Origin: JACOMY01 sp046233115 | GTDB lineage: Bacteria > Pseudomonadota > Alphaproteobacteria > Kiloniellales > JACOMY01 | Reading direction: 5' to 3' | NCBI GenBank assembly: GCA_046233115.1 | Contig: JBJXHM010000010.1 | Coordinates: forward strand, 124,001-188,000 | DNA length: 64,000 nucleotides | Notes under the pieces: generated by a model | Database searches by the model: none | What the model saw: the letters and a program-made list of their open reading frames with translations, nothing else | Told to the model about the DNA's origin: nothing | Made by a program: the position numbers and the translations under genes | Shown: positions 26,453 to 35,031 of the stretch, piece after piece | Layout: the number at the start of each line of letters is the position of its first letter | How positions within the stretch are numbered: the first letter of the stretch is position 1

Positions 26453-27463
26453 ATGAAGAAGAAGATCGTACTCACGGGAGTCGCGGTCGCCGCCATCACC
26501 TTGGCCGCCAATGCCGCCCTGGCCGATACCTGGCGCTATGCCTTCGAGGAATCGATGGACGAGGTGCAGGGCAAGTACGCGCAGAAGTTCAAGGAAGAGA
26601 TCGAGGCCAACTCCGACAACGAGATCCAGCTCTTCCCCTACGGCACACTGGGTGAGTCGGCCGACATCATGGAGCAGGCCCAGGCCGGCATCCTGCAGTT
26701 CGTCGACCAGTCGCCGGGCTTCACCGGCTCTCTGATCCCCGAGGCGCAGGTCTTCTTCGTGCCCTACCTGCTGCCGACCGACCAGGCGCAGCTCGCCCGC
26801 TTCTACAAGGAAAGCAAGGCGATCAACGAGGACTTCCAGGGGCTCTACGCTGACCAGGGCTTGGAGCTGCTGGTGATGTTCCCGGAAGGCGAGGTGGCGA
26901 TGACCACCAAAGCGCCGGTCAATGGCTGCGCCGACCTCAACGAGGTCAAGTTCCGGGTGATGACCAACCCGCTGCTGGTCGAATCCTACAAGGCCTTCGG
27001 CGCGACGCCGACGCCGCTGCCCTGGGGCGAAGTCTACGGCGGCCTGCAGACCAACATCATCCAGGGGCAGGAGAACCCGACCTTCTTCCTCTACTCGACC
27101 AAGATCTACGAGGTGACGGACTACATCACCTACGCCGGTCACAACAACTTCACCACCGCCGTCATGGCCAACAAGGACTTCTATGACGGGCTGAGCGATG
27201 CCGACAAGAAGGTAGTCCAGGACGCCTCCGCGGCCGCCTACGACTACATCGTCGAGTACCAGAAGGGCCTCGCCGATTCCGAGCTGGAGAAGATCAAGAA
27301 GGCCAAGCCGGAGATGACGGTGACGGTGCTGACCGACGAACAGCGCAAGTGCTTCAAGGACGCCGCCTCCGAGGTCGAGGCCAAGTTCATCGAGATGACC
27401 GGCGACAGCGGCAAGGCCATCCTCGAGCAGATGAAGGCCGACCTGAAGGCCGCCGAGCAGTAG
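26453..27463 (+). CDS. uehA: TRAP transporter substrate-binding protein for ectoine/hydroxyectoine
   Basis: A 336-residue periplasmic DctP-family protein with a signal peptide (MKKKIVLTGVAVAAITLAANAALA). The body has the TRAP features YGTLGESADIMEQAQAGILQFVD, VNGCADLNEVKFRVMTNP with the substrate-carboxylate arginine, and EVYGGLQTNIIQGQENP. UehA/TeaA proteins bind ectoines through an aromatic pocket and this arginine. AGGAAGGA precedes the ATG by about 9 bases. It is the first gene of the uptake operon. The ectoine specificity is taken from the complete enuR-ueh-usp-eut-doe gene order. Confidence 0.9.
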   Translation: MKKKIVLTGVAVAAITLAANAALADTWRYAFEESMDEVQGKYAQKFKEEIEANSDNEIQLFPYGTLGESADIMEQAQAGILQFVDQSPGFTGSLIPEAQVFFVPYLLPTDQAQLARFYKESKAINEDFQGLYADQGLELLVMFPEGEVAMTTKAPVNGCADLNEVKFRVMTNPLLVESYKAFGATPTPLPWGEVYGGLQTNIIQGQENPTFFLYSTKIYEVTDYITYAGHNNFTTAVMANKDFYDGLSDADKKVVQDASAAAYDYIVEYQKGLADSELEKIKKAKPEMTVTVLTDEQRKCFKDAASEVEAKFIEMTGDSGKAILEQMKADLKAAEQ

Positions 27464-27503
27464 AAGCGCGTTCCGACCCTATGCGGTGTCGGGCACGGCC
27501 TGG

Positions 27504-27552
27504 AGACGCGGGAGCATGGGGCAGCCGTCTGCTCCACGACGTCCCCGCGTCT
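27504..27552 (+). other. intercistronic stem-loop between uehA and uehB
   Basis: AGACGCGGG at 27504-27512 pairs with CCCGCGTCT at 27544-27552. An inner GGAGCA (27511-27516) / TGCTCC (27530-27535) stem can form in the loop. There is no T-tract. A structure after the binding-protein gene could protect uehA mRNA or partly stop transcription, giving more binding protein than membrane subunits. Confidence 0.55.
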
Positions 27553-27602
27553 TCGGGCAGGCCCGGCTGAGCCCAACTCCGGCCCTATGGGGGTAAGCGC
27601 CC

Positions 27603-28244
27603 GTGAGCGAACAAGCCACACCCTCCGAGCACACCCGACCAGAGCACACCCGCCCTGAGCACACCCGCCTTGAGCACACTCGGCCATCCGAACATGCCTC
27701 TTCGCTTCCCGGTTTCCTCGGCACCATCGACAGCCTGATCAGCCGCATCGAATCGATCATGCTGGCGCTGGGCGTGCTGCTGATGGCGGCCAACACCGTC
27801 GGCAACGTGATCGGACGCTTCGTCTTCCAGTCCAGCATCTTCTTTTCGGAAGAGCTGAACCGCATCCTGATCATCGTCATCACCTTCGCCGGCATCAGCT
27901 ACGCCGCCCGCCAGGGCCGCCACATCCGCATGTCGGCGATCTACGACGCCATGCCGCCCAGCCTGCGCAAGACCATGATGATCGTGATCGCATTGGTGAC
28001 CGCGGTCTTCATGTTCGGCCTCTGCTGGTATGCGCTCGGCTACATCGAGACCCAGGCGAACCGCGGCCGCGTGCTGCCGGCCCTGCAGATCCCGGTCTGG
28101 TGGACCCTGGTCTGGGTACCTGTGGGCCTGTTCATGACCGGGATGCAGTACCTGCTGACCGCGATCAAGAACCTCTTCGAAAAAGACATCTACCTCTCGA
28201 CCAACGTGCTCGAGGGCTACGATAACGACGAGCTGGAGGTCTGA
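27603..28244 (+). CDS. uehB: TRAP transporter small membrane subunit (ectoine)
   Basis: A 213-residue DctQ-family protein with four membrane helices (about residues 48-72, 84-104, 120-145 and 160-182) and the family patch NVIGRFVFQSSIFFSEELNRILIIVITFAGISYAARQGRHIRM. The N-terminus carries an unusual cytoplasmic extension with four copies of EHTRP-like pentapeptides. The start is GTG 27603. It follows uehA by 139 bases, a gap that contains a stem-loop, and precedes uehC by 5 bases. With UehC it forms the sodium-driven membrane complex. Confidence 0.9.
   Translation: MSEQATPSEHTRPEHTRPEHTRLEHTRPSEHASSLPGFLGTIDSLISRIESIMLALGVLLMAANTVGNVIGRFVFQSSIFFSEELNRILIIVITFAGISYAARQGRHIRMSAIYDAMPPSLRKTMMIVIALVTAVFMFGLCWYALGYIETQANRGRVLPALQIPVWWTLVWVPVGLFMTGMQYLLTAIKNLFEKDIYLSTNVLEGYDNDELEV
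27627..27686 (+). repeat. four imperfect 15-bp tandem repeats in the uehB 5' end
   Basis: Four units of the type GAGCACACCCGCCCT occupy 27627-27641, 27642-27656, 27657-27671 and 27672-27686, with one to three base differences. They encode EHTRP, EHTRP, EHTRL and EHTRP, followed by a partial SEH. The period keeps the reading frame. Confidence 0.9.
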
Positions 28245-28249
28245 CCGCC

Positions 28250-29536
28250 ATGGCCGCCACCATCTTCGCCATCATGATCGTGCTGCTCCTGCTGGGCTTC
28301 CCGATGATGATGCCGCTCATCGTCGGCGCCTTCGTCGGCTTCTTCGTCATGCTGAACGGCTTCGGCCAGCTCGAGACCATGATCCAGCAGCTGATGGCCG
28401 GAATCCGGCCGGCCTCGCTGATCGCGGTGCCGATGTTCATCTTCGCCGCCGACATCATGACTCGAGGCCAGTCCTCCAACCGGCTGATCGACATGGTGAT
28501 GAACTTCGTCGGCCACATCCGCGGCGGGCTCGCGGTCTCCACCGCGGCGGCCTGCACCATGTTCGGCGCGGTCTCAGGCTCAACCCAGGCGACCGTGGTC
28601 GCGGTCGGCGGTCCCCTGCGGCCGCGCATGCTGAAGGCCGGCTACAACGACAGCTTCGTGCTGGCGCTGATCGTCAATGCCTCCGACATCGCCTTCCTGA
28701 TCCCGCCCTCGATCGGCATGATCATCTACGGCGTGGTCTCCAACACCTCGATCTCGGAGCTCTTCATCGCCGGCATCGGTCCCGGCCTGCTGATCCTGGT
28801 GCTCTTCTCGATCTATTCGATCGTCTACGCGATCCGGAACAACGTGCCGACCGAGGAGCGCGCGACCTGGGGCCAGCGCATCAAGTCGGTGCAGCGCGCA
28901 CTCTGGCCGCTGGGCTTTCCGGTGATCATCATCGGCGGCATCTACGGCGGCATCTTCTCGCCGACCGAGGCGGCGGCAGCCTGCGTGCTCTACGCACTGA
29001 TCCTGGAGGTCGGCGTCTTCCGCTCCATGACCCTGGCCGACGTCTATCGCACGGCGAAGTCGACCGGGCTGATCACCGCGGTGGTCTTCATCCTGGTGGC
29101 GGCCGGCGCCGCCTTCTCCTGGATCATCTCCTTCGCGCAGATCCCGCAGCACATCCTCTCCGCCATCGGCATCGACCAGATGGGGCCGATCGGGGTGCTC
29201 TTCGTCATCTCCATCGCCTTCTTCATCGGCTGCATGTTCGTGGACCCCATCGTGGTGATCCTGGTGCTGGTGCCGATCTTCGCCCCGGTGGTGAAGGCGG
29301 TCGGGCTGGACCCGGTTCTGGTCGGCACGATCATCACGCTGCAGGTCGCCATCGGCTCGGCCACGCCACCCTTCGGCTGCGATATCTTCACGGCCATCGC
29401 GGTCTTCAAGCGGCCCTATATCGAGGTGATTCGCGGCACGCCGCCCTTCATCCTGATCCTGCTGGGCGTCTCGGTCGCGCTGATCTTCTTCCCGCCGATC
29501 GCCCTCTTCCTGCGCGATCTGGCCTTCGCCAAGTAG
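28250..29536 (+). CDS. uehC: TRAP transporter large membrane subunit (ectoine)
   Basis: A 428-residue DctM-family permease with about 12 membrane segments. Family motifs include MFIFAADIMTRGQSSNRLIDMV, MFGAVSGSTQATVVAVGG, FLIPPSIGMIIYGVVSNTSISELFIAG, GGIFSPTEAAAACVLYAL and VAIGSATPPFGCDIFTAIAVF. It transports the UehA-delivered ligand using a sodium gradient. It is read together with uehB (5-base gap) and is 9 bases before usp. Confidence 0.93.
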   Translation: MAATIFAIMIVLLLLGFPMMMPLIVGAFVGFFVMLNGFGQLETMIQQLMAGIRPASLIAVPMFIFAADIMTRGQSSNRLIDMVMNFVGHIRGGLAVSTAAACTMFGAVSGSTQATVVAVGGPLRPRMLKAGYNDSFVLALIVNASDIAFLIPPSIGMIIYGVVSNTSISELFIAGIGPGLLILVLFSIYSIVYAIRNNVPTEERATWGQRIKSVQRALWPLGFPVIIIGGIYGGIFSPTEAAAACVLYALILEVGVFRSMTLADVYRTAKSTGLITAVVFILVAAGAAFSWIISFAQIPQHILSAIGIDQMGPIGVLFVISIAFFIGCMFVDPIVVILVLVPIFAPVVKAVGLDPVLVGTIITLQVAIGSATPPFGCDIFTAIAVFKRPYIEVIRGTPPFILILLGVSVALIFFPPIALFLRDLAFAK

Positions 29537-29545
29537 GGTGCCGTC

Positions 29546-29983
29546 ATGTTCACGCATATCCTCGTTCCCGTCGACGGCTCGAAGAACGCGATCGCCGCCC
29601 TGGACAAGGGCGTCGCTCTCGCCAAGCTGACCGGCGCCAAGCTCACCATACTCACGGTCTACCGCCACCACTCCATGCTGGAGGCCTCCTTCTCCATGGT
29701 CCGGCGCGACGACCCCGGTACCATGGACGACATCATGCGCGGCTACGCCAAGGAGGTGGCCGAGGAGGCCAAGGCGCACGCCAAGGAGCAGGGCTGCGAG
29801 GAGGTCCGCGCCTTCGTGCGCAATGGACCGGTGGCACGTTCCATCGTCGGCTTCGCCGAGGAGCATCAGGCCGACCTCATCGTCATCGGCAGCCGCGGCC
29901 TGGGCTCGATCGAGGGCTATCTGCTGGGCAGCGTCTCGCACAAGGTGACCGGCATGGCGACCTGCCCGGTGCTGGTGGTCTGA
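29546..29983 (+). CDS. usp: universal stress protein linked to the ectoine TRAP transporter
   Basis: A 145-residue UspA-fold protein beginning FTHILVPVDGSKNAIAALDKG and ending with the ATP-binding loop IVIGSRGLGSIEGYLLGSVSHKV. The GxxGxxxxxxxxxGS arrangement indicates an ATP-binding type. In Halomonas the equivalent TeaD binds ATP and tunes TeaABC transport activity. Placed 9 bases after uehC and 1 base before eutA, it probably plays the same regulatory role here. Confidence 0.9.
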   Translation: MFTHILVPVDGSKNAIAALDKGVALAKLTGAKLTILTVYRHHSMLEASFSMVRRDDPGTMDDIMRGYAKEVAEEAKAHAKEQGCEEVRAFVRNGPVARSIVGFAEEHQADLIVIGSRGLGSIEGYLLGSVSHKVTGMATCPVLVV

Positions 29984-29984
29984 G

Positions 29985-30764
29985 ATGGCCGGGACCGTCG
30001 AGCGCTCGCCCGTCGTCCCGAGCCTGGAGCCGGAGGGCGCGGTCAAGCGCCTTGGCATGATCGCGCTGGCGACCGACCTCACCTCGGAGCGTGACGGCCG
30101 CCGCCTGATCCCACCCGGCCGGGCTGTCCTCCATGTCTCCCGGGTCGCGTACGCCAACCCGACGACGCCGGAGAACCTGCGCCGCATGGCCCCCCGGCTG
30201 ACCGAGGCGGCCGACCTGCTGCTGCCGGGCGTCGCGCTGGCAGGCCTCTACTATTCCTGCACCGCGGCCTCGGTCGCCATCGGCGAGGCCGCCGTCGCCG
30301 AGGCCATCGCCAAGGCGAGGCCGGGTGTGCCGGTCGTCACTCCGACTTCGGCTGCACTCGCAGCCTTCGCCGCGCTGGGCATCAGCCGCATCGCGCTTGT
30401 GACCCCCTACCTGATCGAGACCACCGAGCCGATGGCCGACTACTTCCGCAAGGCCGGGCTGGAGATCGTGACCGCCCACTGCCTGGGCATGGACGACGAC
30501 CGCCAGATGGCCCGGGTCACCGTCGACACCATCGAGGCCGCGGCGCTGGCCGCCGACAGTCAGAGCGCCGAGGCCTTGTTCCTGTCCTGCACCGCGCTGC
30601 CGGCCGTCAGCGCCCTGGCGCGGATCGAGGCGCGGCTCGGCAAGCCGGTGATCTCCTCCAACCAGGCCGGCTTCTGGCGTCTGCTCCACCACGCTGGCGT
30701 TCCGGCCGCCGCCGATGCGCCGGGACGGCTGTTCACGGTTGCCCCGCTGGAGCAGGCGGCATGA
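29985..30764 (+). CDS. eutA: ectoine utilisation protein EutA (Asp/Glu racemase / maleate isomerase family)
   Basis: A 259-residue protein of the Asp/Glu racemase superfamily. The two active-site cysteine regions are YYSCTAASVAIG and LFLSCTALPAVSAL, joined by VPVVTPTSAALAAFAALGISRIALVTPYL. EutA is one of three proteins (EutABC) proposed to convert 5-hydroxyectoine to ectoine, probably by changing stereochemistry at the hydroxylated carbon. The start follows the usp stop by one base, and the gene overlaps eutB by 4 bases. Confidence 0.9.
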   Translation: MAGTVERSPVVPSLEPEGAVKRLGMIALATDLTSERDGRRLIPPGRAVLHVSRVAYANPTTPENLRRMAPRLTEAADLLLPGVALAGLYYSCTAASVAIGEAAVAEAIAKARPGVPVVTPTSAALAAFAALGISRIALVTPYLIETTEPMADYFRKAGLEIVTAHCLGMDDDRQMARVTVDTIEAAALAADSQSAEALFLSCTALPAVSALARIEARLGKPVISSNQAGFWRLLHHAGVPAAADAPGRLFTVAPLEQAA

Positions 30765-31780
30765 GCGCATCCGACCAGATCGGCCTGGCCGAGATCGAGG
30801 CCGCCGCGGCGCGGCTCTCCGGCCGCATCCGCCGCACCGCGATGGAGCCCTCGCCAAGCCTCAGCGCCCATTGCGGTCAGCCGGTGCACCTGAAGCTGGA
30901 GCAACAACAGTTCAGCGGCAGCTTCAAGTTTCGCGGCGCCAGCAACGCCCTGCTCTCTCTCACCGCAGCCGAGCGCGCGGCAGGCGTCGTCGGCGTCTCC
31001 ACCGGCAATCACGGCCGCGGCCTGGCCCGTGCGGCCGCTCAGGCCGGCGTGCGCTGTATCGTGGCCATGTCGGAGCTGGTGCCGCAGAACAAGGTGCAGG
31101 CGATCCGCGAGGAGGGCGCCGAGGTGCTGATCTGCGGACGCTCGCAGGACGAGGCACAGCGCGAGGTCGACCGCCTGGTGGCCGAGGGCATGACCATGGT
31201 GCCACCCTTCGACAACCGCCACATCATCGCCGGTCAGGGCACCTTGGGGCTGGAGATCCTGGAGGAGCTGCCAGAACTCGAGACGATCCTGGTGCAGCTC
31301 TCCGGCGGCGGCCTGATCTCCGGCATCGCCGCAGGGGTTAAGGCCAAGCGGCCGGGCTGTCGCGTGATCGGCGTCTCGATGGAACGCGGTGCCGCAATGG
31401 GGGCCAGCATCGCCGCCGGCCACCCGGTCGAGGTCGAGGAGCTGCCGACCTTGGCCGACAGCCTGGGCGGCGGCATCGGGCTCGACAACCGTTACACCTT
31501 CGCCATGGTGCGTGACCTGGTCGACGAGATCGTGCTGCTGAGCGAGGCCGAGATCGCCCGCGGCATCCATCACTGCTACTGGCAAGAGCGCCAGATCGTC
31601 GAGGGCGCCGGCGCGGTCGGCGTCGCCGCCCTCTTGGCCGGCAAGGCCGCGGCGCGGGGCACAACGGTAGCCCTCCTCAGCGGCGGTAACCTCGACATGA
31701 ACCTGCATCACCGCATCGTCTCCGGCGAGGCGATCGACATTGCGCAGGAGCAGCAGCCATGCCCGTCATCCGCATCCTGA
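30761..31780 (+). CDS. eutB: hydroxyectoine utilisation dehydratase EutB (threonine-dehydratase-like)
   Basis: A 339-residue fold-type II PLP enzyme similar to threonine/serine ammonia-lyase. The PLP lysine is in SGSFKFRGASNALL, the phosphate loop is SGGGLISGIAAG and the N-terminal asparagine loop is STGNHGRGLARAA. In the Eut scheme it removes water from the hydroxylated intermediate. It starts inside the eutA stop (ATGA) and its last 22 bases overlap eutC, indicating strong translational coupling. Confidence 0.9.
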   Translation: MSASDQIGLAEIEAAAARLSGRIRRTAMEPSPSLSAHCGQPVHLKLEQQQFSGSFKFRGASNALLSLTAAERAAGVVGVSTGNHGRGLARAAAQAGVRCIVAMSELVPQNKVQAIREEGAEVLICGRSQDEAQREVDRLVAEGMTMVPPFDNRHIIAGQGTLGLEILEELPELETILVQLSGGGLISGIAAGVKAKRPGCRVIGVSMERGAAMGASIAAGHPVEVEELPTLADSLGGGIGLDNRYTFAMVRDLVDEIVLLSEAEIARGIHHCYWQERQIVEGAGAVGVAALLAGKAAARGTTVALLSGGNLDMNLHHRIVSGEAIDIAQEQQPCPSSAS

Positions 31781-32751
31781 CCGAGACCGAACTGCGCGCC
31801 GCGGTCCCGCTGGACCTGGAGGCCGTCGCCTGCGTCGAGCAGGCCTTCGCCGCGCTCGCCAGCGGCAAGGTGGTGATGCCGCCGATCCTCTCGATGGAGA
31901 TGCACGACCGCAACGCCGAGTTCGACGCCAAGACGGCCTATGTCCCCGGCCTCGACAGCTTCGCCTTCAAGATGTCGACCGGCTTCTTCGGCAATGCCGC
32001 CCTGGGCCTGCCCTCGCTCTCGGGCCTGATGGTGGTCTTCTCGGCGGTGAACGGGCTGGTCGAGGCGGTGCTGCTGGACAACGGCTACCTCACCGACCTG
32101 CGCACTGCCGCGGCTGGTGCCGTCGCCGCACGCCACCTGGCCCGCGAGGACGTGGCCTCAGCGGCGATCCTGGGGACCGGACTGCAGGCTCGCCTGCAAC
32201 TGACCGCTCTGACCTTGGTACGGCCGATCGAGCGGGCGGCGATCTGGGGCCGCAACCCGACCAAGGCCGAGGCGCTGGCGCAGGAGCTGAGCAACAGCCT
32301 GGGGATCGCGGTTTCGGCCAGCGACGACGCTGCTGCGGCGGTCGCCGGGGCCGACATCGTGGTCACCACCACGCCGGCCGAGCAGCCGATCCTACAGGCG
32401 GCCTGGCTGCGGCCCGGCCAGCACGTGACCGCCATGGGCTCCGATGCCACAGCCAAGAACGAGTTGGAGCCCGACTGCCTGCTGCGCGCCGACCGCTACC
32501 TGCCCGACCGCCTAAGCCAGACCCGCCTGCTGGGCGAGCTGCGCAGTGCCATCGCCGCCGGCCTGATCCCGGCCGAGCGCGACTTCGCCGAGCTGGGCCA
32601 GGTGATCGCCGGCGCGGCACCAGGGCGGAGCAGTGTGGAGGAGATCACCATCGCCGACCTCACCGGCACCGGCGTGCAGGACACCGCAATCGCCACCCTG
32701 GCCCTGCGCCGTGCCACCGCGGCAGGTGCCGGCCGGACCGTCGAGAGCTGA
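31759..32751 (+). CDS. eutC: ectoine utilisation protein EutC (ornithine-cyclodeaminase-like)
   Basis: A 330-residue protein of the ornithine cyclodeaminase / mu-crystallin family. The NAD-binding loop is AAILGTGLQARLQLTAL (about residues 134-150), with KMSTGFFGN and RTAAAGAVAARHLA before it and VTAMGSDATAKNELEPDCL after it. It is proposed to complete hydroxyectoine-to-ectoine conversion as a reductase. The ATG lies 22 bases inside eutB. The 68-base gap to doeA is the largest in this part of the operon. Confidence 0.9.
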   Translation: MPVIRILTETELRAAVPLDLEAVACVEQAFAALASGKVVMPPILSMEMHDRNAEFDAKTAYVPGLDSFAFKMSTGFFGNAALGLPSLSGLMVVFSAVNGLVEAVLLDNGYLTDLRTAAAGAVAARHLAREDVASAAILGTGLQARLQLTALTLVRPIERAAIWGRNPTKAEALAQELSNSLGIAVSASDDAAAAVAGADIVVTTTPAEQPILQAAWLRPGQHVTAMGSDATAKNELEPDCLLRADRYLPDRLSQTRLLGELRSAIAAGLIPAERDFAELGQVIAGAAPGRSSVEEITIADLTGTGVQDTAIATLALRRATAAGAGRTVES

Positions 32752-32819
32752 GAGACCCGATAACGAGAGGCGGGCGACCCGCCCGAGCAACGAGAAACGC
32801 CAGGAACCGGAACAGAGAC

Positions 32820-34010
32820 ATGTCGGCCCCCAACCTCCCCTTCTCTCGCAGCGAATACGACGCCCGCATCGCCAAGACCCGGCAGGCCATGCAGGCCGCC
32901 GGCCTCGAGCTGCTGCTGGTCACCGATCCCTCCAACATGGCCTGGCTCACCGGCTATGACGGCTGGTCCTTCTACGTGCACCAGTGCGTGGTGCTGGGCC
33001 TGGAGGGGGAGCCGATCTGGTACGGCCGCGGGCAGGACGCCGCCGGCGCGCTGCGCACCGTCTTCATGGCTCCGGCCAACATCATCGGCTATCCGGACCA
33101 CTACGTGCAGTCGCGCGAGCGCCATCCCATGGACTACCTCGCCTCCCGGCTGGAGGAGCGCGGCCTGGCAGCGCTGCCGACCGGGGTGGAGATGGACAAC
33201 TACTGGTTCTCGGCCGCCGCCTACGCCAGCCTGCAGCGCCACCTGCCCAACGCCCGCTTCCACGACGCCACCGGCCTGGTGAACTGGCAGCGTGCGGTGA
33301 AGTCGCCGCAGGAGCTGGACTACATGCGCACCGCGGCCCGGATCGTCGAACGCATGCACGCCCGCATCTTCGAGACCATCGAGCCCGGCCTGCGCAAGTG
33401 CGACCTGGTAGCGGAGATCTACGATGCCGCCCTGCGCTACGACCCGGAGCTGGGCGCCGGCGGCGACTATCCGGCCATCGTGCCGCTGCTGCCCTCGGGC
33501 AGCGACGCCGCCGCCCCGCACCTGACCTGGGACGACCAGCCGATGCGCACCGGCGAGGGCACCTTCTTCGAGATCGCCGGGGTCTATCGCCGCTATCACT
33601 GCCCGCTGTCTCGCACCGTCTTCCTGGGCAAGCCCAACCAGACCTTCCTCGACGCCGAGCAGGCGGTGCTGGAAGGCATGGAGGCGGGGCTGGCGGCGGC
33701 CAAGGCCGGCAACCGCTGCGAGGACATCGCCAAGGCCTTCTTCGCGGTGCTGGCCCGCCACGGCATCACCAAGGACAACCGCACCGGCTATCCCATCGGC
33801 ATCTCCTATCCACCCGACTGGGGTGAGCGGACCATGAGCCTGCGGCTGGGCGACAGCACCCTGCTGGAACCCAACATGACCTTCCACTTCATGACCGGCC
33901 TCTGGATGGAGGACTGGGGCTTCGAGATCACCGAGAGCATCGTGATCGGCGAGGACGGCCCCGAGTGCCTGGCCTCGGTGCCGCGCAAGCTGATGGTGAA
34001 GCCATGCTGA
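32820..34010 (+). CDS. doeA: ectoine hydrolase DoeA (EutD)
   Basis: A 396-residue member of the M24 (creatinase/Xaa-Pro peptidase) family. The N-terminal creatinase-like domain (MAWLTGYDGWSFYVHQCVVL) is followed by the pita-bread domain (SPQELDYMRTAARIVERMHARIFETIEPG, FFEIAGVYRRYHCPLSRTVFLG, MTFHFMTGLWMEDWGFEITESIVI). DoeA hydrolyses the ectoine ring to N-acetyl-L-2,4-diaminobutyrate. The start at 32820 is the first ATG after eutC. Its last 7 bases overlap doeB. Confidence 0.93.
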   Translation: MSAPNLPFSRSEYDARIAKTRQAMQAAGLELLLVTDPSNMAWLTGYDGWSFYVHQCVVLGLEGEPIWYGRGQDAAGALRTVFMAPANIIGYPDHYVQSRERHPMDYLASRLEERGLAALPTGVEMDNYWFSAAAYASLQRHLPNARFHDATGLVNWQRAVKSPQELDYMRTAARIVERMHARIFETIEPGLRKCDLVAEIYDAALRYDPELGAGGDYPAIVPLLPSGSDAAAPHLTWDDQPMRTGEGTFFEIAGVYRRYHCPLSRTVFLGKPNQTFLDAEQAVLEGMEAGLAAAKAGNRCEDIAKAFFAVLARHGITKDNRTGYPIGISYPPDWGERTMSLRLGDSTLLEPNMTFHFMTGLWMEDWGFEITESIVIGEDGPECLASVPRKLMVKPC

Positions 34011-35026
34011 TCACCGAGACTCGCCCCAACCCGATCAGCGCCACCCTGCCCTTCGACCAGGACGGGCTGCACCACGGCTTCCTGCGCCTGCCCTACAGCC
34101 GGGACGACTCGGCCTGGGGCGCCCTGATGATCCCGATCGCCGTGATCCGCAACGGCGAGGGGCCGACGGCGCTGCTGACCGGCGCCAACCACGGCGACGA
34201 GTACGAGGGGCCGATCGCACTGCAGTCGCTGGTTCACGAGATCGACCTGGATCGGGTCAGCGGACGCATCATCGTCGTGCCCTACATGAACGCGCCTGCC
34301 TTCTGGGCCGGAAAGCGCACCTCGCCACTGGACGGGGTCAACATGAACCGCTGCTTTCCCGGCAATCCCATGGGCTCGCCGACCGAGAAGATTGCCGATT
34401 ACTTCATGCGCAAGCTCTTGCCGCTGGCCGATGTCGTGGTCGACATCCATTCGGGCGGCAAGTCGCTGGAGTTCATTCCCTTCGCCGCCGCCCACCTGTT
34501 GGACGACGGCGACCAACAGGCGGCCTGCATCGCCGCCATGCGGGCCTTCTCCGCCCCCTACTCCATGACCCTGCGCGAGATCGATGCGGTCGGCATGTAC
34601 GACAGCGCCGCCGAGGACGCCGGCAAGGTCTTCGTCTCCACCGAGCTGGGCGGCGGCGGCACCACCCGACCAGAGACGGTCGCGATCGCCAAGCGCGGCC
34701 TCACCAACGTGCTGAAGCATGCCGGCATCCTGGAGGGCAGCCCGGAGCTCTGCGACAGCCGCGACATCGACACCACCGAGGGCGATTGCTTCCGCTTCAG
34801 CCAGGAAGAAGGCCTGCTGGAACCGCTGGTGGAGCTGGGCGCCCCGGTCGCCAAGGGCGCGCCGCTGGCACGGGTCTGGCCCACCAGCCGCACCGGCGCA
34901 CCGCTGGCCGAGATCACCGCCGGCGTCAAAGGCCTGCTGGTCGGCCGGCACTTCCCGGGCCTGGTGAAGCGCGGCGACTGCCTGGCCGTGGTCGCCAGAG
35001 AGGTCTCACCGGAAGAACTGAGCTAA
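34004..35026 (+). CDS. doeB: N-acetyl-L-2,4-diaminobutyrate deacetylase DoeB (EutE)
   Basis: A 340-residue AstE/AspA-family zinc deacylase. The metal motif is TGANHGDEYEGP (HxxE), the third ligand is in VVDIHSGGKSLEF, and the substrate loop is NMNRCFPGNPMGSPTEKIADY. DoeB removes the acetyl group to give L-2,4-diaminobutyrate for DoeD. The ATG 34004 lies within the end of doeA, so the two are translationally coupled. It is the last gene of the rightward ectoine operon and is convergent with the cation-efflux gene, with only 5 bases between, so no terminator is visible. Confidence 0.93.
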   Translation: MLITETRPNPISATLPFDQDGLHHGFLRLPYSRDDSAWGALMIPIAVIRNGEGPTALLTGANHGDEYEGPIALQSLVHEIDLDRVSGRIIVVPYMNAPAFWAGKRTSPLDGVNMNRCFPGNPMGSPTEKIADYFMRKLLPLADVVVDIHSGGKSLEFIPFAAAHLLDDGDQQAACIAAMRAFSAPYSMTLREIDAVGMYDSAAEDAGKVFVSTELGGGGTTRPETVAIAKRGLTNVLKHAGILEGSPELCDSRDIDTTEGDCFRFSQEEGLLEPLVELGAPVAKGAPLARVWPTSRTGAPLAEITAGVKGLLVGRHFPGLVKRGDCLAVVAREVSPEELS

Positions 35027-35031
35027 CCCGA

